Shown here: in pieces, positions 1-8,551 of the stretch
Layout of the letters: each line of letters opens with the position of its first letter
Numbering within the stretch: position 1 is the stretch's first letter
NCBI RefSeq assembly: GCF_013240295.1
Contig: NZ_JABETK010000006.1
Location: 173,993-237,992, forward strand
Source of the DNA: Neoaquamicrobium sediminum
GTDB taxonomy: Bacteria > Pseudomonadota > Alphaproteobacteria > Rhizobiales > Rhizobiaceae
Reading direction: 5' to 3'
DNA: 64,000 bases
Program-made: the position numbers and the translations under genes
Notes under the pieces: generated by a model
Databases searched by the model: none
The model's input: only the letters and a program-made list of their open reading frames with translations
Told to the model about the DNA's origin: nothing

Positions 1-104
1 GGAGGAAAAGACGATTCAGATTACACCGAGAGCCGCCTGATCATGACGGCCCGGAACCACACCCGAAATTACACCACGTTGACGGACGCTACCAACACGA
101 GCGA

Positions 105-518
105 ATGACATTGCTCGACATTCCGGTCGACGAAGACAGTCTGGTTCGCTACTATACTCTTACTCTGCCCGACCTCTTGGAAATTCAGCTTCGCCGGCGA
201 GAACACAATCGACTCGGTTTCGCGGTCCAACTCTGCTTGATGCGCTATCCTGGCCGCCAGCTATTGGCCAACGAGGTTCCGCCAAAGGCCATGCTTGACT
301 ATGTCGCCGAGCAGGTAGGCGTCAGCTCGGTGGCATTCAGGTTGCATGCGCGTCGCGAAGAAACCCGTAGCAATCACATTTCGCATCTTCAGGGCTATCT
401 GCAAAAGCGAAACGCAACCGCCGAGGATCGGCGGGCCGCCTTGCTCACTGCAATTGAGACAGCGTCAACAACCGATGCCGGTGTTTCGATATCCGCCGCG
501 CTTGTCGAAGAGCGATAA
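105..518 (+). pseudogene. Tn3-family transposase, N-terminal fragment
   Basis: The 137 residues match the N-terminal DUF4158 region of Tn3-family transposases: the run RYYTLTLPDL, then RLGFAVQLCLMRYPGR, is the family signature. Full-length members are close to 1000 residues, so the DDE catalytic core is absent and the reading frame stops at 518. It cannot transpose by itself. It abuts a toxin-antitoxin pair and a tyrosine recombinase, consistent with a scar of nested mobile elements. No Tn3 terminal inverted repeat was recognised. Family call is solid; the truncated state is seen directly. Confidence 0.85.
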
Positions 519-546
519 CGAATGGTAATTGCATTATCGGTCGTTA

Positions 547-876
547 TTATCTGAGGACGTCGAGGCCGTGCTTTTCGACCACCGTCAGCAGCTTCAGCGC
601 CATTCCGCTCGGCCGCTTCGCGCCGGTCTCCCATTTCTGAACCGTCGATTCCGATGTGTTCAAATGGCGCGCGAACACCGGCTGGCTGACGTGATTGCGC
701 TCACGCAGCGCCTTGATCTTCTTGGCGTCAAATGTCGTCGGCCGTGACAGGCAGGCCTCGTCAAAGGAGCGCAAGGTCTGCTTGTCGACCGTGCCGGCAC
801 GCACCATGCCCTGTACCGCGCTGTGGATCGCCTCGAAGGCATCGCTCTTGAATTTTCCTTTAGTGGCCATCACCAA
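547..876 (-). CDS. XRE-family antitoxin of a RelE/HigB-type TA pair
   Basis: A 109-residue protein with a helix-turn-helix in the C-terminal half (about residues 55-105; VSQPVFARHLNTSESTVQKW is the XRE recognition region). It follows the toxin gene with a 17-bp overlap, the toxin-first order typical of HigBA-like type II systems. In that family it neutralises the toxin and represses the shared promoter. A perfect palindrome lies just upstream of the toxin start (separate entry). Which of the two Met codons near 870-876 is used cannot be decided from sequence. Confidence 0.8.
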   Translation of the reverse strand: MVMATKGKFKSDAFEAIHSAVQGMVRAGTVDKQTLRSFDEACLSRPTTFDAKKIKALRERNHVSQPVFARHLNTSESTVQKWETGAKRPSGMALKLLTVVEKHGLDVLR

Positions 877-1219
877 TCTCCATCAACGCCCCGGCATTCA
901 GTTCCGCATCGATATCGACCGCGGATTTGCGCCTATAGAGCGCTGCCAGCTCGCGGAATGCGCGCAATTCGTCCTCATCGATGTTCGCGCGGTCCTGCTT
1001 GGCGAACAGATAGACGTAAACCCAGAACTCGCCGCTCCTGGTGAGCAGGATCGATCGAAACCGATTGTCGCCGAGCCGCTTCTTGAAAACGCCTCCACCT
1101 AGATCGTCAGCCTTGCCCTGCGCCGCCTCCCTCGCCGCTCGCAGAAGCGCGGCGTCTGGAAGCCGTGCCTTCCGCGCCGCCTTGGCGAACCAGGCCGTTT
1201 TGAATACGCGATCAGGCAT
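860..1219 (-). CDS. RelE/ParE-family toxin (DUF1044 type)
   Basis: About 119 residues, starting at MPDRVFKTAWFAK. Residues such as GGGVFKKRLGDNRFRSILL and WVYVYLFAKQDRANI follow the DUF1044/RelE pattern of translation-associated mRNA interferases. The ATG at 1219 is preferred over the in-frame GTG at 1234, because the latter lies inside the operator-like palindrome 1229-1243. The gene overlaps the antitoxin gene downstream. Likely role: plasmid or island stabilisation. RNase activity is inferred from the family. Confidence 0.75.
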   Translation of the reverse strand: MPDRVFKTAWFAKAARKARLPDAALLRAAREAAQGKADDLGGGVFKKRLGDNRFRSILLTRSGEFWVYVYLFAKQDRANIDEDELRAFRELAALYRRKSAVDIDAELNAGALMEIGDGH

Positions 1220-1228
1220 GCCAAAACA

Positions 1229-1243
1229 TAGCACTTGGTGCTA
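1229..1243. promoter_or_regulatory. Palindromic operator candidate of the TA operon
   Basis: A 15-bp sequence with perfect 6-bp arms TAGCAC and GTGCTA around TTG, directly upstream of the preferred toxin start at 1219. Its position and symmetry suit autoregulation by the XRE antitoxin. Binding is inferred. Confidence 0.5.
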
Positions 1244-1280
1244 GGGTAATCAAGGGCGCGGGCCAGTCGCTCCAATAGAC

Positions 1281-2498
1281 ATGTCTCCCCGAACGAATAT
1301 CATAGGCGTCGGTGAATCGCGCGAACGCAAAGAAATTGCCATGGACGGGACTGAAGAAGACCTCCCCGACATCGTTGAGTTGGTTCGCGCCATGGGCATG
1401 CCTACGCCTGACGAGGCCGTGCCCGCGCCTGACGAGGCAATGCCGAGGAGTGAGAGGAAAGCCCCCTCCCCTGCCCTACCCGACACTGACTCTCGCGGGG
1501 GCGCGCGTTTGCCCGGCCATCTTGTAGACCTGGCCGGCCGTGCCCGGGACTATGTCGAAGCAGCTAGTTCGGCGAACACGCGCCGCGCCTACGCTTCCGA
1601 TTGGCGTCACTTCGCCAGTTGGTGCCGACGGCAAGGGGTAGAAATGTTGCCACCAGACCCGCAGGTGGTGGGGCTCTACATCACCGCCTGTGCGTCCGGA
1701 AAAGCGACTGGAGACAAAAGGCCGAGTTCCGTCTCGACGATCGAGCGCCGCCTTTCGTCTCTTTCCTGGAATTTTGCACAGCGCGGCCAGCCACTCGATC
1801 GCAAGGACCGGCATATCGCCACCGTCATGGCCGGCATCCGGAACAAGCACGCCGCGCCGCCCCGGCAGAAGGAAGCGGTGTTGCCGGAAGACCTGATCGC
1901 CATGCTGGAAACGCTCGACCGCGGCACCCTGCGCGGCCTGCGCGACCGCGCAATGCTGCTGCTCGGCTTCGCCGGCGGCCTGCGCCGTTCGGAGATCGTC
2001 GGTCTCGACGTCGGCCGCGACCAAACCGAGGATTCGTCCGGCTGGGTCGAAATCCTGGACAAGGGCATGCTGGTGACGTTGCGCGGCAAGACCGGCTGGC
2101 GCGAGGTGGAGGTCGGACGCGGCTCATCCGATGCAACCTGCCCTGTCGTGGCACTCCAGACCTGGCTGAAGTTCGCGCGGATCATCCACGGCCCTCTGTT
2201 CCGCCGTGTGACGGGCGAGGGCAAGTCAGTCGGATCGGAGCGGCTTAACGACCAGGAGGTCGCGCGTCTCGTGAAGCGGACGGCGCTCGCCGCCGGCGTA
2301 CGTGGTGATCTGCCGGAGGGCCTGCGTGGCAAGCTATTTGCCGGACACTCGTTGCGGTCTGGCCTCGCCTCTTCTGCCGAAGTCGACGAACGGTATGTGC
2401 AAAAGCAGCTCGGACATGCCTCCGCAGAAATGACGCGGAAATACCAACGCCGGCGCGATCGGTTTCGCGTAAATCTCACGAAAGCATCGGGATTATAG
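1281..2498 (+). CDS. Tyrosine recombinase A (phage-type integrase)
   Basis: A 405-residue site-specific recombinase. The N-terminal SAM-like DNA-binding domain covers about residues 85-190 and the catalytic domain about 200-400. Catalytic residues visible are the first Arg in GGLRRSEIVGL, HSLRSG (H-x-x-R), LGHAS and the nucleophilic Tyr in MTRKYQRRRDRF. It is a close paralogue of recombinase B at 62464-63588 in the same orientation, sharing the last ~50 residues almost unchanged. It has an extra acidic/proline-rich N-terminus with a TPDEAVPAPDEA repeat. The start may instead be the Met 20 residues downstream (MDGTEEDLPD), which aligns better with B. Confidence 0.9.
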   Translation: MSPRTNIIGVGESRERKEIAMDGTEEDLPDIVELVRAMGMPTPDEAVPAPDEAMPRSERKAPSPALPDTDSRGGARLPGHLVDLAGRARDYVEAASSANTRRAYASDWRHFASWCRRQGVEMLPPDPQVVGLYITACASGKATGDKRPSSVSTIERRLSSLSWNFAQRGQPLDRKDRHIATVMAGIRNKHAAPPRQKEAVLPEDLIAMLETLDRGTLRGLRDRAMLLLGFAGGLRRSEIVGLDVGRDQTEDSSGWVEILDKGMLVTLRGKTGWREVEVGRGSSDATCPVVALQTWLKFARIIHGPLFRRVTGEGKSVGSERLNDQEVARLVKRTALAAGVRGDLPEGLRGKLFAGHSLRSGLASSAEVDERYVQKQLGHASAEMTRKYQRRRDRFRVNLTKASGL

Positions 2499-3120
2499 GT
2501 AAACGCTTTCTCCTCACCGCGTTCGATCGTCGATGACAAGGGGTAAGGTCGACTTGGCCTGCGACAGCACTTCATTGAGCACAGCCAGCACGGTGTCATC
2601 AGTGGCGCCACGGCCCGGTCGAGAAGCTCCGGGTCCAGCTTTTCTAACCGCTCCATGGTTTTGGAACCTGCTCCGGAAAAGCACGTAGAGCATTGTGCAT
2701 TCTCTCGAAGCTGGTCGATCACGCGGACGGCTATGCCGAAAGGCCGCCGCCATTCGAACTTGCGCCGGCCATCGTGGTCGGCCATCACGCGGCGAGCGGA
2801 TAGCGCTCGCCGGACCGAGCAGAGAATGCGGCGGCGAAGGCCTTCAGGTCGGGGACCGGGATGTGGTGCACAGAAGCAAACTCGAGTTACGGCGCCGGAG
2901 CGACCTCATATCAGGTCGACTCGCTACATCGATTTTCGCGGGATGTCGGCTCGGATAACATCCTTGTCCCCGTTGTCGGGGGAAATGAAATCTACGATGC
3001 GCCGCCGCGGTTCGTGCCGGAAGATTTCAATTAACTCCAGGACACCTACGAGCGTTTCGTCCGGTAATCAACTTGCGTACTGCACGAACCTTATTCTACG
3101 CCAGCCCTGCTAAACGCCAA
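2499..3120. other. Gene-poor stretch with probable gene relics
   Basis: This 622-bp interval has no intact gene I can support. Short open frames exist on both strands, including one reading NEIYDAPPRFVPEDFN before a stop near 3030 on the plus strand. It has protein-like composition, but I recognise no family. It separates the mobile-element edge from the first catabolic operon and probably contains decayed sequence. Confidence 0.4.
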
Positions 3121-4101
3121 CTATTCCGTGGCGTATGGGGCTGAATGCCATTTCATAAAGTTACTTTTGAACAGCATGTCCTTCTTTTCGATCTCCCACC
3201 GGCTGTAGATATTTGTGATCTGCTCACGTAGCCAATTTACCGTTGGATCTGCGACCAATTGCTGGTGAAGTATCAGAGACACGCGCACGTTCGGTAACGG
3301 AAGCGGTGGCATAACCAAAGTGACGCCGCTTTTCTCATCGAGCAACGGCAGCAACCCATCGCCACAATGAGTGATGAACTCGGTTCCGCGCAACACCCAA
3401 GGGATAACAAGATAGTTCGAGATCGTCGCTGTGACCGTCCGGCTAAGCCCGCGCTCTCTCAGGGCAAGATCTGCCAGCCCTTCAGAGTGCCCGTCGGCGG
3501 AGATCTGAATATGTTTGGCGGCCAGGTATGCATCGAGGGAAATAGGCTCTCTCGCGAGCTTGCTCCCGCTCCAGACCGCGCAAAGGAGTCTGTCCTGACC
3601 CAATTCGATGCGCAGCAGGTTTGGCCCGTCGCTGACCGACGTACCAATCAGTGCACAGTCGAGATGCCGGCTGTGGATCAGTGTGTGTACTTCCGATGCG
3701 CTGATGGGAATAACGTTGAGCGTAGCTTTGGGCGCCCGTTTCGCAAACTCCTGTATCATGCCCTGGATAAAGGCGATCGAGTGATAATCGGTCAGACCTA
3801 TTCGAAAGTTACGTCTCGTTTCCAGTGGATCGAATGTCTGATGACGGTCAATGGTGGCGCGGATCGTCGACAGGGCGCCGGCGATATCACTCGCCAGTTC
3901 TATGGCTCGCGGGGTTGGGCGCATCAAGCCGCCATCGCGCGAGAAGAGTTCGTCCTTGAAGAGGTGCCTTAGTTTGCTCAGCGAGTGACTGATCGCCGAC
4001 TGCGTTTTTCCGAGGCGTACGGCAGCCTTTGTCACGCTTGTCTCACGCATGAGCACGTCGAACACGCGTAGCAAATTTAAGTCAACGTTATCGACGTTCA
4101 T
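3121..4101 (-). CDS. LysR-family transcriptional regulator (NodD-like)
   Basis: A full-length LysR regulator of about 326 residues when started at MNVDNVDLNLLRVFD (4101); two upstream Met codons at 4125 and 4155 are possible but lengthen the N-terminus beyond the family norm. The winged HTH occupies about residues 9-65 (TSVTKAAVRLGKTQSAISH), followed by a periplasmic-binding-like effector domain. It is divergent from the amino-acid ABC operon starting at 4412, the usual arrangement for a regulator controlling its neighbour. The effector is unknown. Confidence 0.85.
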   Translation of the reverse strand: MNVDNVDLNLLRVFDVLMRETSVTKAAVRLGKTQSAISHSLSKLRHLFKDELFSRDGGLMRPTPRAIELASDIAGALSTIRATIDRHQTFDPLETRRNFRIGLTDYHSIAFIQGMIQEFAKRAPKATLNVIPISASEVHTLIHSRHLDCALIGTSVSDGPNLLRIELGQDRLLCAVWSGSKLAREPISLDAYLAAKHIQISADGHSEGLADLALRERGLSRTVTATISNYLVIPWVLRGTEFITHCGDGLLPLLDEKSGVTLVMPPLPLPNVRVSLILHQQLVADPTVNWLREQITNIYSRWEIEKKDMLFKSNFMKWHSAPYATE

Positions 4102-4411
4102 GCCGGCGCCACAAAACTCGCTCATGTTCTCGCACACAATATTACTCTGCATCATGCGGATGAAATTGTCACTAGGTTGGGCCGGTAGGGCTGCGATTAT
4201 CCGTTAACGATATGCGAAACGCGCCGAAATCGGCTTGTCGCATCGGTGTGAACCAGACGCAAGACACTCCAGCGCCCAGTTCCAGCTGGTCCCAAGAAAC
4301 CCGAGGGCCGCATGAAACACCTTCATTTTTAGTATGACAAAAATCGATTTGCCTAATACACGCAAATAGTCACAATTGCCCCGGTTGCAAGTACTCAAAA
4401 AGGGGAACTCC
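4102..4411. promoter_or_regulatory. Divergent promoter region, LysR gene / amino-acid ABC operon
   Basis: A 310-bp intergenic space. At 4347-4367 lies an inverted repeat with arms ATTTGC (4347-4352) and GCAAAT (4362-4367) and a 9-bp spacer, fitting the T-N11-A geometry of LysR sites and located 45 bp before the importer start. A good Shine-Dalgarno (AAAGGGGAA, about 4399-4407) precedes the ATG at 4412. Control by the adjacent LysR protein is inferred. Confidence 0.5.
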
Positions 4412-5266
4412 ATGAAACTCACTTTCGTCAGCTTTGCTGCCGTGATGTCTTCCGCAGTCGCCCTGACGGCACCGACTTTCGCCGGCGACCTGCCAAAGAC
4501 CCAGAGCGTGCGCGACACCGGTAAGCTCTCGATCGCAAATGGGCTTGCCTATGCGCCGTTCGAGTTCGTCGACACGGCAGGGAAGCCGGCCGGGCTTGAT
4601 ATCGAGTTGGCCGAGGCAAGTGCAAAGGCCCTCGGCGTCGAACTGGATATCACCACCATCCCGTTCTCGTCGCAGATTACCGCCCTGGCTTCAGGACGCG
4701 TGTCGATTGCATGGTCCACGTTTTCTGTAACAGAAGAGCGGTTGAAGCAGGTCGATTTCGTCACGTTTCTGAGTTCCGCCACGGTGTTGATGACAACTGC
4801 GGAGAACGCTGGTCGCTTCAAATCGAAGGACGATCTGTGTGGGGCATCCATCGCCGTTCAGACAGGCTCGATTGCCGATTTCGCTGCCGACAAGCTGAGC
4901 GCGGAATGCGAAGCCGCCGGGAAAGCAAAGATCGAAAAATCGATCTATCCCGAGCAGCAGGACACGATTCAGGCCGTGTCGACCGGGCGGGCTATCGGCC
5001 GCTTCGATGATTCCACCGCCGCAGGTTATCTTGAAACCGAGAGCAAGGGCAAGTTTGTTGTCGTTCCCGGGTCCTATTTCCCGACGCCTCTCGGACTCGC
5101 GGTCGCCAAAGGTGACAAGGAGACTGCCGAAATGATGCGCGCGACGCTGCAGCAACTCATGGACGACGGCACCTACAAGGGTATCGTCGACAAGTATAAC
5201 ATGAGCACATCGGCGACCGACAAGTCGATCATCATCACCGATCCGTCTCAGATCACGGGTCAGTAA
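4412..5266 (+). CDS. Amino-acid ABC transporter, substrate-binding protein
   Basis: A 284-residue periplasmic protein of solute-binding family 3. A Sec signal peptide covers about residues 1-24 (hydrophobic core then TFAGD). The family motifs NGLAYAPFEFVDTAGKPAGLDIEL and WSTFSVTEERLKQVDFV mark a polar or cationic amino-acid receptor. It captures substrate for the permease and ATPase encoded directly downstream. The start at 4412 is chosen because it has a strong ribosome-binding site and gives a proper signal peptide. The ligand is not deducible; hydantoin or carbamoyl-amino-acid hydrolases in the same run suggest a derivatised amino acid. Confidence 0.88.
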   Translation: MKLTFVSFAAVMSSAVALTAPTFAGDLPKTQSVRDTGKLSIANGLAYAPFEFVDTAGKPAGLDIELAEASAKALGVELDITTIPFSSQITALASGRVSIAWSTFSVTEERLKQVDFVTFLSSATVLMTTAENAGRFKSKDDLCGASIAVQTGSIADFAADKLSAECEAAGKAKIEKSIYPEQQDTIQAVSTGRAIGRFDDSTAAGYLETESKGKFVVVPGSYFPTPLGLAVAKGDKETAEMMRATLQQLMDDGTYKGIVDKYNMSTSATDKSIIITDPSQITGQ

Positions 5267-5289
5267 ACTCTCCCAGTTTGATTGACCCA

Positions 5290-5330
5290 GCGGGTACACT
5301 CTCCCGGCTTCGGGGCACGGGTGTACCCGC
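5290..5330 (+). repeat. Inverted repeat between receptor and permease genes
   Basis: Perfect 10-bp arms GCGGGTACAC (5290-5299) and GTGTACCCGC (5321-5330) surround a 21-bp loop that itself contains CCCGGCTTCGGG. There is no U-tract, so it is not a canonical terminator. In importer operons such a stem after the binding-protein gene often protects or attenuates the mRNA so that the receptor is made in excess. The RNA role here is inferred. Confidence 0.55.
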
Positions 5331-5353
5331 CGTCTAGCTGCTTGGAATCGCAC

Positions 5354-6292
5354 ATGGCCGACAGCGCTTACAAGGCACCCGCGAATGCCACCGATACGAC
5401 GGCGCTGGTCGTTGTGCCGCTCAGGCACCCATTTCGGATCGCGGCTATCACAATGGTCGTCATATCGGTCGCTGCAATTCTCTATTCGGTGTTCACCAAC
5501 AAGGAATTCCAGTGGCCGATCGTCGGCCATTACATGCTGAATCCAATCATATTGCGCGGACTGGCCACGACGATCACGCTGACCGTTGCTGTAATGATCA
5601 TAGCGGTGATCATCGGAACTATCGCTGCTCTGATGATGCTATCCCCAAGCCGGTTGCTCTCTGTTCCGGCGAGGGTGTTTGTCTGGCTGTTTCGCGGCGC
5701 GCCGGCGCTGGTGCAGCTTATCCTCTGGTATAATCTTTCGATCGTCTTCAAGACGATCACTTTGTGGCTTCCGGGCGTAGGCACGATTTTTTCCGTTCAG
5801 ACGAACGATGTAATGACCCCCATGACGGCCGCAATTGTGGCGCTGTCGCTTCACGAAGCGGGCTACATGGCGGAGATCGTAAGGAGCGGGCTCAATTCTG
5901 TGGTTCGCGGTCAGACGGAAGCCGCTCTCTCACTTGGGATGCGGCCCGCCCTGTCGATTAGACGGATCGTATTACCTCAGGCAATGCGGCTGATCATTCC
6001 CCCAACCGGGAACGAGGCAATCAATCTGCTTAAGACGACCTCCCTCGTGAGCATTATCGCGGTGGGCGATCTTCTCTACTCTGCGCAAGCAATCTACGCG
6101 CGTACTTTTGAGACGCTTCCGCTGCTCATTGTCGTCACCATCTGGTATCTGATCACCGTATCCGTCATGTCATTCGGCCAGTACCACCTCGAGCGGTACT
6201 TTTCCAAAGACGACCGGAAGACGGGACGCGGCCGCTCGCGCGGGATACTTCGCCGGATCTTCTCCTTTCGCCAGAGGGCTGCGGTCGCATGA
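5354..6292 (+). CDS. Amino-acid ABC transporter permease
   Basis: A 312-residue inner-membrane protein of the His/Glu/Gln/Arg/opine permease family, starting at MADSAYKAPAN (5354). Hydrophobic segments lie near residues 30-50, 65-90 and through the C-terminal half. The EAA cytoplasmic loop reads EAALSLGMRP...RIVLPQAMRLIIPP and docks the ATPase. It likely works as a homodimer since no second permease gene is present. Its stop overlaps the start of the ATPase gene (ATGA), indicating translational coupling. Confidence 0.88.
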   Translation: MADSAYKAPANATDTTALVVVPLRHPFRIAAITMVVISVAAILYSVFTNKEFQWPIVGHYMLNPIILRGLATTITLTVAVMIIAVIIGTIAALMMLSPSRLLSVPARVFVWLFRGAPALVQLILWYNLSIVFKTITLWLPGVGTIFSVQTNDVMTPMTAAIVALSLHEAGYMAEIVRSGLNSVVRGQTEAALSLGMRPALSIRRIVLPQAMRLIIPPTGNEAINLLKTTSLVSIIAVGDLLYSAQAIYARTFETLPLLIVVTIWYLITVSVMSFGQYHLERYFSKDDRKTGRGRSRGILRRIFSFRQRAAVA

Positions 6293-7092
6293 CTTCGCGC
6301 ACGTCACACAATGCCCGGTTCGGCGCGCCTGAAAACGCGATGGTCTTCGCCGCCGGTATCCGAAAATCCTACGGACACTTCGAGGTACTCAAAGGCGTCG
6401 ACCTCGAAGTGCCTGAGGGAAACGTCGCCTGTATTATCGGCCCATCCGGATCAGGCAAGAGCACATTCCTGCGCTGCATAAACCATCTGGAAGAGATCAA
6501 CGGCGGTGTGCTTCTCGTCGATGGCGACTTCGTCGGCTATCGGCTGAACGGCAACAAGCTCTACGAACTGCCTCCAGCAGCGATTTGCGCGCGGCGTGCC
6601 GAGATCGGCATGGTTTTCCAGCAATTCAACCTCTTCCCCCACATGACCGTCATGGGAAACCTGATCGAGGCTCCGGTTCGGGTCCGCGGTGAGCGGCCTG
6701 CTGCCGCACGAGAGCGCGCCATGACGCTTCTCGAGCGGGTGGGACTGGCACAGAAGCACGATGCCTATCCCAGGAGCCTTTCGGGCGGACAACAGCAGCG
6801 CGTTGCAATAGCCCGCGCCCTCGCAATGAAGCCCAAGGTGCTTCTCTTTGACGAGCCGACGTCAGCGCTCGATCCGGAGCTCGTTGGAGAGGTGCTGACG
6901 GTTATGAAGGATCTCGCGCAAAGCGGGATGACGATGGTCGTCGTGACTCATGAGATCGGCTTCGCGCGTGAGGTGGCTGACCAGTTGATTTTCATGGATG
7001 AAGGCGTGGTGGTGGAACGCGGTAGTCCGCGCGAGATGATTGCAAGCCCGCAGTCGCGCCGGACCAAAGAATTCCTGGCGCGCGTGCTGTGA
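6289..7092 (+). CDS. Amino-acid ABC transporter, ATP-binding protein
   Basis: A 267-residue ATPase. Walker A GPSGSGKST begins near residue 51, the Q-loop is VFQQFNLFPH, the ABC signature LSGGQQQR is at 164-171, Walker B LLFDEP near 185-190 and the H-loop His near 221. All are intact. Family placement is the polar amino-acid importer ATPases (GlnQ/HisP type). It overlaps the permease gene by 4 bp, and its stop overlaps the GTG start of the following hydrolase gene, so the hydrolase is translated with the importer. Confidence 0.92.
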   Translation: MTSRTSHNARFGAPENAMVFAAGIRKSYGHFEVLKGVDLEVPEGNVACIIGPSGSGKSTFLRCINHLEEINGGVLLVDGDFVGYRLNGNKLYELPPAAICARRAEIGMVFQQFNLFPHMTVMGNLIEAPVRVRGERPAAARERAMTLLERVGLAQKHDAYPRSLSGGQQQRVAIARALAMKPKVLLFDEPTSALDPELVGEVLTVMKDLAQSGMTMVVVTHEIGFAREVADQLIFMDEGVVVERGSPREMIASPQSRRTKEFLARVL

Positions 7093-8440
7093 CATCGAGA
7101 TCCGAACAGCCCTGCCCGGCTGCTATTGATCGAGGCAGAGCAAGCTTTGACCCTGAGCCGGCGACGCAGATGTCGATGACGCCAGCGAGCGAGGGTGCCA
7201 CGCTGACCGATGGATCAAGGCTGTGGTCGACTCTGATGGAGATAGCGAAGATCGGTGCGATCGCGGAGTCAGGCTCCTGCCGGTTATCCCTGTCGGATGG
7301 AGACAGGGATGCAAGAGACCGGTTCGCCTCCTGGTGCCGCGACGCCGGATGCAGCGTTCAGACCGACAGGTTCGGCAACATGTTTGCCATCCGGCCCGGC
7401 CGGCGAGCAGGCGCTCCCTGTATCCTGATCGGAAGTCATCTCGACACCCAGCCCCACGGAGGCCGTTTCGATGGCATTCTGGGCGTCCTGGCAGGACTAG
7501 AAATCGTCAGGTCATTCAATGACCATGCGATTGAGACCGACGGCCCGATCGTCGTTGTCAACTGGTCCAATGAGGAAGGTGTTCGCTTCAAGCCTGGTCT
7601 GACCGGCTCAAGCGGGTTCGCGGGCACACTGGAAGAGGCCGGGATCACCGGCAGCGATGGATCGGACTTTTTCAGGAGCTGAAGCGCATTGGCTATGCGG
7701 GTGCGTTCGAGCCGGATTTCACGGCGGCAGCCTACTATGAGCTGCATATCGAGCAAGGGCCTGTCCTCGAAACGGCTGGGGTGCCGATCGGCGTCGTGAC
7801 CAGCATACAGGGCGTGCGGTGGTATGCAATCCAGTTGCATGGCCGCGACGCGCACGCGGGGACGACGCCGTCGGGAGCGAGGCGCGACAGCTTCATGGCT
7901 GCGGCCCGCCTCTCTTTGCGGCTTCGCGAAGAAGCACTAACCCTCGACCAAGATCTTCGCTTCACGGTTGGGCGCGTCGAAGTCGAACCCAATTCACAAA
8001 ATACGATTCCGGGCCTGACGACCCTCTTCATCGACGTGCGGCATGCCAGCACGCAGGTTCTGGAGCGGTTCGAGCATGTGATGGCGAACGCTGTCTCGGA
8101 GGTTGCCTTGATCGAGGGCACGAGCGGAAAGTTTCGACGGACCATGTCCGTGCCTCCTGTTCTTTTCAATGAGTCGTTACAGGATCGCCTCATGGCAGGC
8201 GCACGGACAATTGGTGTCGAACCAATCCGCCTCCCCAGCGGTGCCATGCACGATGCGAGCAGCCTCGCGGCCGGAATTCCGTCGGCAATGATCTTCGTGC
8301 AATCGCGTGATGGGATCAGCCACAATCCGGACGAATGGTCTGAACCGGCCCATGTGGCGGCGGCCTGTGAAGCTCTCGCGCAGGCGATCGTTTCCCAGGC
8401 TTGTACTGCCACTAATGTAGCAGATGCAGCGCATGACTAG
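7089..8440 (+). pseudogene. M20-family N-carbamoyl-amino-acid/allantoate amidohydrolase, frameshifted
   Basis: Two adjoining frames give one Zn-dependent M20 hydrolase of about 440 residues. Frame 1 carries GSHLDTQPHGGRFDG and WSNEEGVRF; frame 2 carries YELHIEQGPVLE and GRDAHAGTTP, matching the intact paralogue at 39993-41243. The break is in a T5 run at 7668-7672: one extra T restores continuous translation (DFFQELKRIGYAG). The GTG start at 7089 overlaps the ATPase stop; a Met at 7170 is an alternative. The family removes N-carbamoyl groups or hydrolyses allantoate. If the lesion is real, the enzyme is inactive because the catalytic and dimerisation regions are separated. Confidence 0.85.
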
Positions 8441-8551
8441 CCGATACGCCAGGCTCACTCCTCTCGTGGCTCCGGGAGGCCGCCCGCACAAGGATGACGC
8501 TCGCTCGGCGCGAGGAAGCTCTCGGTAAACGATCTGGCACGGAGGTTCGAA

